Source: Bryobacterales bacterium
Lineage (GTDB): Bacteria > Acidobacteriota > Terriglobia > Bryobacterales > Bryobacteraceae
Reading direction: 5' to 3'
Assembly (NCBI GenBank): GCA_003166865.1
Contig: PMUP01000071.1
Span: 41,443-105,442 of the forward strand
DNA length: 64,000 nt
Position 1 is the first letter of the stretch. Every line of letters begins with the position of its first letter. The position numbers and the translations under genes are program-made. The notes beneath the pieces were generated by a model. It saw only the letters and a program-made list of their open reading frames with translations, did not search any database and had not been told where the DNA came from. This document shows, piece by piece, positions 26,416-33,902 of the stretch.

Positions 26416-28053
26416 TTATTCTTTCGGCAGCGCCCCGGACACGAAAGTCGAAGTCCACTGTGGCGCATGACCACGCCCGCCCGGAGCGGGACGCATGATG
26501 TGGAAGGCGACTGCGTCACCCGGCTTCAGCGTGCCTTGGATCTTGCGGACCTCATCCACGTTCTCGACCGGCTGCCGGTTGATGGATAGGATGACGTCCT
26601 TCTCGGCCAGGCCGATGTCCTCGGCGAAAGAGTCCGAATCGACGCTCTGGATCAGCAGGCCGCCCTTGGCGTCCAGGCCCATGGCGCTGCGCTCGTTATC
26701 GGTGAGCGCGTGCAGCTTTACGCCGAACTTATATTGCCGGGGCTCGTCGGGCTTGACGGGGTTAATGGACGCCTCGGGTTCGGACTGCTCGCGGAGCGCC
26801 GCAAAACGCGAATCGTCCTTGAATACCTCGGCACGATCGAGAACTGTCAGGTTGAAATCCATGTGCTTGCTGTCGCGATCCACCGTCACTGCCACCGTGG
26901 CGCCGACGGACGTCTCGGAAACACGCGCCACCAGATCATCGCCGTTCTTGACCGGCTTGCCGTTCAACGCGATGATGATGTCGTCCGCCTTCAGGCCGGC
27001 CTTATCTGCTGGTCCGCCCTTGTGGACCGTTCTGATCAGCACACCGGGGCTGGTGCCCAACCCTTTGAACAGCTCAGGCTTGTCGTCGCCCGGGTACCAT
27101 TCAATTCCAATCGACCCGCGAGTGACCCGGCCAGTCCGGATAATATCGTTATAAACACGCGCCACCATGTTGATGGGAAGCGCGAAGCCGATGCCCTGAT
27201 AACCGCCGCTTTGCGTCGCGATCATGGTGTTGACGCCGATCACCTCGCCGCGAATATTCAGCAGCGGTCCGCCGCTGTTGCCAGGATTGATGGCGGCGTC
27301 GGTTTGGATGAAACGCTGCAACTGCAGCGGGCCGCCAATGTTGCGGCCAAGTGCGCTCACGATACCCGCCGTCACGGAAGCCTCCAGGCCAAACGGAGAG
27401 CCGATCGCTACCGCCCAATCGCCCACTTGCACGGCATCCGAATTCCCGATACTTACCGGAACCAGCGGGCTCTTGGGGTCAATCTTTATCACCGCCAAGT
27501 CCGTTTCCGGATCGATGCCGACCACGCGCGCGCGATATTCCGTGCTGTCGTCGCCATGCAGCTTTACTTTGATGTGATCCACCTTTGCAATCACATGCTG
27601 GTTGGTGATGATGTATCCGTTCTTATCGACTACGAAGCCGGTGCCCGACTGTTCCTGCTTGAAGGCTCTCTGTGGCGGTTCCTCGCCGGAGGGTCCATTG
27701 CGGAAGAATCGCTTGAACAGATCCAGGCCTTCGTCCTTGCCGTTGCCCTGGCCCGGTTCCTCCTCTTCCTCATGGCCGCGCGCATGCGGATTATCGGCCA
27801 CCTTGGGCGTGTAATCAGCCGTGATGTAGACCACCGACGGCTCCAGCCTTTGGGCGAGCTTGCTGAACTCGTTTCCAAGCTGGACGGCGCTCGGCACCAC
27901 CAGCGGCGACGCATCGGGAGCGGCAACCTGACCGCGGGCCGCATGGACGCCAGTGTTGATCAGCGTCCCGATGACGATCCCGATTGAGAGCGTGACGAGC
28001 AGGAGACTCAATGACAACAGCTTCTGCTGTCGCATCACCTTAAACCACCGCAT
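26416..28053 (-). CDS. degP: HtrA/DegP-type periplasmic serine protease with two PDZ domains
   Basis: An envelope-stress protease and chaperone. The 545-residue product has an N-terminal membrane anchor or uncleaved signal (LLSLSLLLVTLSIGIVIG) and an acidic linker (about residues 80-130). The trypsin-like domain carries triad H153 (TNQHVI), D185 (PETDLAVI) and S260 (NPGNSGGPL). Two PDZ domains follow at about 330-420 and 445-535. The charged insertion HEEEEEPGQGNGKDEG before the protease domain is typical of the LA-loop position. Single gene, about 100 bases downstream of the M20 peptidase on the same strand. The start has only a weak ribosome-binding site. Confidence 0.94.
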   Translation of the reverse strand: MRWFKVMRQQKLLSLSLLLVTLSIGIVIGTLINTGVHAARGQVAAPDASPLVVPSAVQLGNEFSKLAQRLEPSVVYITADYTPKVADNPHARGHEEEEEPGQGNGKDEGLDLFKRFFRNGPSGEEPPQRAFKQEQSGTGFVVDKNGYIITNQHVIAKVDHIKVKLHGDDSTEYRARVVGIDPETDLAVIKIDPKSPLVPVSIGNSDAVQVGDWAVAIGSPFGLEASVTAGIVSALGRNIGGPLQLQRFIQTDAAINPGNSGGPLLNIRGEVIGVNTMIATQSGGYQGIGFALPINMVARVYNDIIRTGRVTRGSIGIEWYPGDDKPELFKGLGTSPGVLIRTVHKGGPADKAGLKADDIIIALNGKPVKNGDDLVARVSETSVGATVAVTVDRDSKHMDFNLTVLDRAEVFKDDSRFAALREQSEPEASINPVKPDEPRQYKFGVKLHALTDNERSAMGLDAKGGLLIQSVDSDSFAEDIGLAEKDVILSINRQPVENVDEVRKIQGTLKPGDAVAFHIMRPAPGGRGHAPQWTSTFVSGALPKE

Positions 28054-28159
28054 GGCTTGTTTCGCCTTTCTCGGTTCAAAGAACCCTTGTACTCACTATA
28101 TCTGAATCGGCCGTAAAGGTGCGTGTAGTTATGTCAAAAGCTGGAAGGGTGCTGCGCGC

Positions 28160-29677
28160 CTACATCGTAAGAAGAGCCGCCATGAGTTCAATGCCGTCCC
28201 ACAGGTTCTGCAGCCGCAAGTTCTCGTTGTAGCTGTGCTGGTTGTTGTCGTGATTCCCGATGGGGATACCAATGCTCGGCATCCCAAGCACCCGTCCCGC
28301 CACATCCGGACCGGTGCCGCCTGAGTTCGGAATCTTCACCGCCGGCCCCCGCGCGCTTTCCACCACCCGAATCACCTCTTGCGAAATGGGCAGGTCCATG
28401 GGCGTTCGAACCGCAGGTTCACCTTTGCCGGACACCACGATCGCCACCTTCGGATGGGCCATGCGCACCGCCGCGCCGGGTTCCCGATCCACCACAAAAA
28501 ATCCCTGCTTGCGGATGTGATCGATCACCAGGTTGGCCGTCTTTTGCGGGTCCATGCCCTTGACCAGCCGTACATCCAGCGATGCGGTGGCGGATGCCGG
28601 AATCACGTTAGAAGCCTGATTGCCGACCCGCGAACTCGCCATCCCGCGGATATTGAGCGATGGCAGCGTAATCAGCTCGCTCAGCTTCTTTCCGCCACCT
28701 TCGGTGGAACCTAGCCAGAACTCGCGCATCAGTTGAGGATCAATGTCGGGCGCGTCGGCTACAGCTCGCTTTTCGATCGCGCTCAGCGGCTCTATATCGT
28801 CGTAGAAATGCTCTACCAGCACATGCCCGTTATCGTCCTTCATGGAAGCCAGCAGTTTCGCCAGCAGGAACGCGGGATTGGGCGCCCAGTTTCCGTAGTG
28901 GCCGCTATGCAGTTCGCCTCGCGGCCCAAGCACTGTTATGTCCACTTGGACGATCCCGCGCCCGCCGAACTGGATCAGTTGCCGCCGCGTCCGGTGCAGC
29001 GGTCCATCGCAAACCAGCCATAGATCGCCCGCAAATAATTGTTTATTGGCGGCCAGCGTTTTCGCCAGATTCGGCGACCCGGCTTCCTCTTCTCCTTCAA
29101 AAGCGAACTTGATGTTCGATTTCGTGTTCAACCCGGCTGTGCGGATCGCATCCACTGCCGCGAGCATCGCGATGATCGGAGCCTTGTCATCGGCCGCGGC
29201 GCGAGCGTATAGACGCCACTCCGGATCGAACGGCTGGCCGGGCGGCGGCAGGGGAATTACCTGCCCATCGCGTTCGAGCTGTTTATCGCGCAGGGTCGGC
29301 GTGAACGGCGGTGTCGCCCACTCCTTGGGATCCAGCGGCTGGCCGTCATAGTGAGCGTAGAAGACGATGGTGCGCGTCGCCCCGGGCGTCCTGATTTCGC
29401 CAAAGACCACTGGATTCCCTTCCGGGACGCTGACGAGCTTAGCCGCGATGCCGCGCTTCTCCAGCATCGCGGCGATCGTCTCGGCATTGCGTTGGATATT
29501 CGCGCGGTCGGCGGCAATGTCGGGGATCGCAAGCAGCGCGACAAACTCGTCCACAATGGCCCGTTCGTGATGCTCGCGCCATCCCCGCGCGGCCAATGCA
29601 GCGGGATTCGTTGGTGTGAAGGTCTGAGCGGCTAGACCTGCCGCCAGCACATTCAGCACGATGAAGAAGCGCTTCAT
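28160..29677 (-). CDS. Exported M20-family metallopeptidase
   Basis: A 505-residue di-zinc exopeptidase with a signal peptide (MKRFFIVLNVLAAGLAAQ), so it acts outside the cytoplasm. The metal-binding residues of M20 enzymes can be followed: FYAHYDGQ, RAAADDKAP, FEGEEEAGSP (with the catalytic glutamate), LVCDGP and HSYNENL near the C-terminus. A dimerisation domain sits in the middle (SGHYGNWAPNP). It resembles carnosinase-type dipeptidases; substrate unknown. Its ATG overlaps the stop of the S10 carboxypeptidase (ATGA), implying joint use of peptides. Confidence 0.9.
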   Translation of the reverse strand: MKRFFIVLNVLAAGLAAQTFTPTNPAALAARGWREHHERAIVDEFVALLAIPDIAADRANIQRNAETIAAMLEKRGIAAKLVSVPEGNPVVFGEIRTPGATRTIVFYAHYDGQPLDPKEWATPPFTPTLRDKQLERDGQVIPLPPPGQPFDPEWRLYARAAADDKAPIIAMLAAVDAIRTAGLNTKSNIKFAFEGEEEAGSPNLAKTLAANKQLFAGDLWLVCDGPLHRTRRQLIQFGGRGIVQVDITVLGPRGELHSGHYGNWAPNPAFLLAKLLASMKDDNGHVLVEHFYDDIEPLSAIEKRAVADAPDIDPQLMREFWLGSTEGGGKKLSELITLPSLNIRGMASSRVGNQASNVIPASATASLDVRLVKGMDPQKTANLVIDHIRKQGFFVVDREPGAAVRMAHPKVAIVVSGKGEPAVRTPMDLPISQEVIRVVESARGPAVKIPNSGGTGPDVAGRVLGMPSIGIPIGNHDNNQHSYNENLRLQNLWDGIELMAALLTM

Positions 29678-31275
29678 CGCGTGGACTTGATTTCCACGTT
29701 CTCCACCGCCCGCGAGTAGAAGCCGGCCAGATCGCTCTTCAACTGCTTCAGTGCATCCACGTTGAGGTAAATCATGTGGCCGGACGGATAATACGCGAAT
29801 TCGATGTTGCCGCGCAATTTCGGGTCAAGCTCGATGTGGGCCAGATCATATTCGGTAATGAAGAACGGCGTGGCAAGATCGAACAATCCGTTCACGGAGA
29901 ATACTCGGAGCCGGGGATTTTTTCGGATGGCATCGGCGAGATCGCCGGCGACGTAGGCATCCCGCATGGGCTGGCCTCCTCCACCCCCGCCGCCCGCAAT
30001 CGGAATGGCGGATCCCAGGCGATGGGAGTGATCCCAGGCTTGATTGATTCCCGGTCCGCTCGGAAAATAGGTCTCATTCGAGGAGTACTTCAACTCGCGG
30101 TCCAGATAATCGTGCAGCTGGGAAACAAACGCGCCCGTGATACCCGCGTCGGATGGATCGTAGCCTGGATTTTCACCCGCGGCATCCACGTCGGTACCTT
30201 CGAAGCGAGCGTCGTAGCGGCCGACAATTTCGCGCTTGTCGCGCAGCAGTTCTTTGCGGAACCGACCCGGACTCACGCGCAGATTCGATTCTTTGATGTA
30301 CGCCACGCTGAGGCCGGTATAGCTGGATAGCTTGGCCGCGATGGCATCCACCTGCGCCTGCGGCAGGTTATGTCCCTGCGCGAGCGCTTCCGCATACGGG
30401 CCGCGGGCAAACGCGCGTACTTCATCGAGGAACGCTTTTTCATCCTTGCCCTTGTGCGTGACCTTTTCGTAGTGCGACGCAATCGCGGCGTAGGACGGCA
30501 GGTTGCCGATGAACACGACGTCCAATCCGGGAGCTTGTACGAAATAATTGAGGATCGAAGACATCAGGATCACGCCGTTGAAGTACATACCGCTGTTTTG
30601 GAGCGCGTCCACCAAAGCCGCCGAGCGAGTGGTCCCATAGGATTCGCCGAACAGGAACTTGGGCGAGTTCCAGCGATGATTGAGCTCCACGTATTCATAG
30701 ATGAATTTCTGGAACGCGCGCACATCCTGGTCGGTGCCGGCGAAATCTTTAATAGTTCCTTTCCCCACGGGTCTCGAATAGCCGGCGCCCACGGCGTCCA
30801 CAAATACGAGGTCGCTGGTGTCCAGCAGGCTGTAGTCATTCGGAACAATTTGGTAAGGACCGGCGCCGGTGGTTTCCGGACTCGACGTCACTACGCGGAC
30901 CGGACCTACCGACCCCATGTGAAGCCACATGCTGGCCGAACCCGGACCGCCGTTGTAGAGGAACGTGACCGGCCTGGTTCGAAGGTCCGTGACACCGGAC
31001 TGCGCGTAAGCCACATAGAAGACGCTCGCGTTGGGCTGCTCGTCTTCGCCCCCGATCAGAAGGTTACCAGCGGTGGCGGTGTAGCGGATCACTTTGCCGC
31101 CGAGCGAAATCTCATGTTCCGTGACGGAACTCTTCACCGGCGGGATGGGGTTCAGTGGCTTTTCCGCGTTGGCCGGACTCACGGGAGGAGTGCTGCCGGG
31201 AATTTGTTGGCCATTCGCGGAAAGTGCAGCGAAAAGCATAAGCGAGAGTGCCGGAAGAAAGGTGTGTCGCGCCAT
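29674..31275 (-). CDS. Exported S10-family serine carboxypeptidase
   Basis: A 533-residue alpha/beta-hydrolase that trims C-terminal residues from peptides. The signal peptide is at 1-22 (LPALSLMLFAALSANGQ). The oxyanion region YNGGPGSASMW and the nucleophile box FGESYGTTR (Ser about 212) are clear, and near the C-terminus are the catalytic aspartate (NGLFDLATP) and histidine (PSGHMIYLN). Family S10 is frequent in acidobacteria. The gene is 15 bases downstream of the EamA transporter gene and overlaps the M20 gene after it, so it belongs to a four-gene minus-strand operon. Confidence 0.92.
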   Translation of the reverse strand: MARHTFLPALSLMLFAALSANGQQIPGSTPPVSPANAEKPLNPIPPVKSSVTEHEISLGGKVIRYTATAGNLLIGGEDEQPNASVFYVAYAQSGVTDLRTRPVTFLYNGGPGSASMWLHMGSVGPVRVVTSSPETTGAGPYQIVPNDYSLLDTSDLVFVDAVGAGYSRPVGKGTIKDFAGTDQDVRAFQKFIYEYVELNHRWNSPKFLFGESYGTTRSAALVDALQNSGMYFNGVILMSSILNYFVQAPGLDVVFIGNLPSYAAIASHYEKVTHKGKDEKAFLDEVRAFARGPYAEALAQGHNLPQAQVDAIAAKLSSYTGLSVAYIKESNLRVSPGRFRKELLRDKREIVGRYDARFEGTDVDAAGENPGYDPSDAGITGAFVSQLHDYLDRELKYSSNETYFPSGPGINQAWDHSHRLGSAIPIAGGGGGGGQPMRDAYVAGDLADAIRKNPRLRVFSVNGLFDLATPFFITEYDLAHIELDPKLRGNIEFAYYPSGHMIYLNVDALKQLKSDLAGFYSRAVENVEIKSTR

Positions 31276-31290
31276 ATACGGTGCAGTATC

Positions 31291-32202
31291 TCACGGCTGA
31301 GACGTTGTACGGAAGGGCTTCAATTCAACGATCAAAATGCCGGCCAGTATCAGCGCCGCCCCGGCCATGCCACGGTGGGAAAGCACCTCGCCGGCGACAA
31401 GATACGACGTCAGCCAAGCAAACACCGGCTCCAGCGAAAATATCAGGGCCGTGCGCGTCGGACTCGACCAGCGCTGCGCCCAGGTCTGGATAAGAAATGC
31501 CAGCGCGGTAGCCAGCAGGCTGGTGACTGCGAGCGCAACCCAAACGTTGACGGACCAATGGAGCTGCACTGGCTCTACCCACCAGAACGTTGCGGCGCCT
31601 AGCAGCGCGCCGGTCGCGATCTGCGCCACGGTGAGCACGCCCAGGTTGCTCGTAGGCGCGAAGCGGCCGAGAATCACAATATGACATGCAAAGGCGGCGG
31701 CGCACCCGGCCACCAGAAGGTCGCCACCCGCGATATTAAGAATGTCCTTTTGAACCGTTAGCAAGATCGTGCCAGCGACGGCGATCGCGACCCCCATCAG
31801 CTCGGAAATCTGCGGCAGCTTTCGATAGGCCAGTCCGCCGATCAGCGGGACCAGCGGAACGTATAGACCGGTGATGAAGCCGGCCTTCGACGCTGACGTG
31901 AACTTCAAGCCAGCGGTCTGCAGGACGTATCCTGCAAAAAGGAAGATGCCGGCCAATACGCCCCGGCGCAGGCTGGCGGAGGCATTGGGCGCGCGGAATT
32001 CCTTGCGGAAAATGACCGCCAGGGCAACGGCCGCGATCGAGAAGCGCAGCGTGAGGAACAGGAGCGTCGAGACATCGGCCAGCGCCTGCTTCACCAGCAC
32101 GAAGGTGGCGCCCCAGATGACGGTGACGGCCACCAGGCTGCCGTCTACTTTCCAGCTCGCGGGTCGCTCGACTTTCCAGCCCGCCGGGGGTCGCTCGTTC
32201 AT
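31291..32202 (-). CDS. EamA/DMT-family inner-membrane transporter
   Basis: A 303-residue drug/metabolite transporter with about ten membrane helices in two homologous EamA halves. The first begins LVAVTVIWGATFVLVKQAL; the second contains TSLLATALAFLIQTWAQRW and SLEPVFAWLTSYLVAGEVLS. Such proteins often export amino acids or metabolites. ATG 32202 overlaps the upstream peptidase stop (ATGA); the 60 extra residues in the track are a shadow. Placed among peptidases, it may move amino acids or peptides released by them, which is inference. Confidence 0.9.
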   Translation of the reverse strand: MNERPPAGWKVERPASWKVDGSLVAVTVIWGATFVLVKQALADVSTLLFLTLRFSIAAVALAVIFRKEFRAPNASASLRRGVLAGIFLFAGYVLQTAGLKFTSASKAGFITGLYVPLVPLIGGLAYRKLPQISELMGVAIAVAGTILLTVQKDILNIAGGDLLVAGCAAAFACHIVILGRFAPTSNLGVLTVAQIATGALLGAATFWWVEPVQLHWSVNVWVALAVTSLLATALAFLIQTWAQRWSSPTRTALIFSLEPVFAWLTSYLVAGEVLSHRGMAGAALILAGILIVELKPFRTTSQP

Positions 32203-33455
32203 CCGTCCAGGTCGCGGAGCAGCAAGAACAACATGAGAAGAATACGTTTCAGACCCAGCTCGCGGCCGTCGGGATGGAACCACTCCTGCGGAGTGTGCGC
32301 GCCGCCTCCATGTCCGCCGGCGCCGATGGAGATGGCAGGCAGGCCCATGGAGAGCGGAACATTGGCGTCGGTGGAAGCGCAATCGAGATGCGAGCGGATG
32401 CCCAGGTGCGAATCCACCGCGCGAACGGCCTGCAAAATGTGGGCGTCGTCCGGAAGGCGTCCGCCGGGCCGCGATCCGATTTCCTTGATCTTGGCGGTCA
32501 CTTTGCCGCCGGTGGCGCGCTCGTTTTCCGCTTCCAGCGCTTGCTCCACGGTGCTGGTCAACAGCGCGGCGATCTCATCCAGCTTGAGCGGGCTCTCCGA
32601 TCGGATGTCCACTTTAGTGCGAGCTAGCGTGGGAATCGAGTTGATGCTGGACCCGCCTTCGATGATGCCGAAGTTGTAGGACGAGCGCGGGCTGCCGGTG
32701 CTCGGCAAGCGTTGTTCGGAGAAGGAAACGATGGCGCGGGCCAGCGCGTGTATGGGATTGGCGAAGCCGTAGTCGCTCCAGCTATGCCCGCCGGGGCCGC
32801 TGATGGTGACATCGAAGCGTCTGCTGGCGAGAGCTTGCGAAGTGACGTGATCGACGTTCGGGCCATCCAGAATCAGGAAGGATTGAATGCGCCCCCCGGT
32901 GGAGGACTGCCGGCACAAATAGCGCATGCCGCTCAGGTTGCCCTCGCCTTCCTCGCCGACGTTGGCGACGAAGACCAGATTGCGAAAGTCATCGCTGAGA
33001 TCGGGGAACGAGGTGATCACGCGAGCGATTGCGAGCAATGCAGCGAGTCCCGCGCCGTTGTCCGCTGTGCCCGGACCGTGCAGGCGGCCGTCGGGCGTTG
33101 TATAGACCTCTTCATCCTTGCGCGGCGCCAGCACCGTGTCGAGATGGGCGGTGAGAGCGATGTAAGGTCCGGTGCGGTTCTCTTGCGGATGTGCGATGAC
33201 GTTGCCGCCGCGATCGATGCGTGCCACACACCCCAGCGCGCGAAACTGCGCCAGCATCCATTCGGCGCGGCGCTGTTCGAAGAACGTGGAGGCTGGAACG
33301 CGGCAGAGCTGAAGATGCTGCTCGTTGATCCATTGCTTCTGCCGGACGAACCATTGCAGCGCGTCGCGCAGGGGCGGCGTACCGGCCAATTCCGCGGCTA
33401 TTTTCGAGAGCGGCGGGTCCGCGGGTAGGGCAACGGATTTGATGGAAGCTGCCAA
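32199..33455 (-). CDS. M20-family aminopeptidase (tripeptidase-like)
   Basis: A cytoplasmic di-zinc peptidase; no signal peptide. M20 metal and catalytic motifs are present: LTAHLDTVLAP, GTADNGAGLA, FVANVGEEGEGN, ILDGPNVDH and the late AHTPQEWF histidine. The closest family type is PepT-like. The start is uncertain: the track ORF begins at 33644, but the part before WHLAAS is not protein-like, so I use TTG 33455 (418 residues); no ribosome-binding site is evident. The 5' end overlaps a 52-bp sequence repeated 385 bases upstream. First gene of the M20-EamA-S10-M20 operon. Confidence 0.85.
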   Translation of the reverse strand: MAASIKSVALPADPPLSKIAAELAGTPPLRDALQWFVRQKQWINEQHLQLCRVPASTFFEQRRAEWMLAQFRALGCVARIDRGGNVIAHPQENRTGPYIALTAHLDTVLAPRKDEEVYTTPDGRLHGPGTADNGAGLAALLAIARVITSFPDLSDDFRNLVFVANVGEEGEGNLSGMRYLCRQSSTGGRIQSFLILDGPNVDHVTSQALASRRFDVTISGPGGHSWSDYGFANPIHALARAIVSFSEQRLPSTGSPRSSYNFGIIEGGSSINSIPTLARTKVDIRSESPLKLDEIAALLTSTVEQALEAENERATGGKVTAKIKEIGSRPGGRLPDDAHILQAVRAVDSHLGIRSHLDCASTDANVPLSMGLPAISIGAGGHGGGAHTPQEWFHPDGRELGLKRILLMLFLLLRDLDG

Positions 33456-33468
33456 ATGCCAGTTTAGC
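33417..33468. repeat. Direct repeat, copy 1 (5' end of M20 gene)
   Basis: A 52-bp segment that recurs at 33854-33902 in the same orientation with two substitutions and a 3-bp deletion. This copy covers the first codons of the M20 peptidase gene. The shared core begins GTCCGCGGG and ends AGTTTAGC. Confidence 0.85.
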
Positions 33469-33853
33469 AGGGGTTTCTGTTGCGCTCTTGAGAATCGCTG
33501 ATGGCCGGGGGTGGTTAGGGAGCTTACGGAAAAGGGGCGAGCAGGTGGCGCAAGTGGGTGTGTCTTGTGTATGCGGCAGCGCATTTTTTCAAATTTGGCG
33601 AAACGAACCCACGTTTTACGCGCGAATTGGTGTTTGTTTCGCATCGGGTCCAGAATATCGCGAGAAAAGCCCGCTGGAGTGCGATGCGCGGGCTAAGTGG
33701 GCGGAGGGGGAGGAAATCGAGTTGAGAGTGACACGTGAATCGGCGATCAAGTTGGCGGCGGCCGTAACTATTGTGAGGGCTTGCCCTCGACCTGAGAGCC
33801 CGCGACGGTGACCTGGTCGCCGATTTTCAGCGAGTCGTGACACCAGCCGAGAC
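33469..33853. other. Degenerate intergenic segment between direct repeats
   Basis: No convincing gene. The segment holds an 11-bp imperfect inverted repeat (33598-33642). Near its left-facing end is a short minus-strand reading frame, GRLGWCHDSLKIGDQVTVAGS, stopping at TAG 33768-33770, that looks like the tail of a secreted beta-barrel-type protein of the DUF6152 kind. It lacks a start and an upstream body and reads out of the repeat copy 2, so it is probably a gene remnant. The plus-strand ORFs here are not protein-like. Confidence 0.4.
33598..33642. repeat. Imperfect inverted repeat
   Basis: GCGAAACGAAC (33598-33608) and GTTTGTTTCGC (33632-33642) pair over 11 bp with one mismatch around a 23-base loop. 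It lies in a gene-free stretch and could be a small miniature-element or repeat-family copy; no second copy was seen in the window. Confidence 0.4.
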
Positions 33854-33902
33854 GTCCGCGGGAAGGGCAACGGATTTGATAGAAGCTGCCAAATAGTTTA
33901 GC
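33854..33902. repeat. Direct repeat, copy 2 (3' edge of SEFIR gene)
   Basis: Second copy of the sequence at 33417-33468, lacking GCC and differing at two bases. It overlaps the stop codon of the SEFIR-NB-ARC-TPR gene. As copy 1 is the start of a real gene, this copy is the likely duplicate. Confidence 0.85.

Noticed and set aside
33488-33811. 107-residue plus-strand ORF in the gene-poor segment
   Set aside because: No ribosome-binding site or family-like pattern; it passes through the inverted repeat and antisense remnant.
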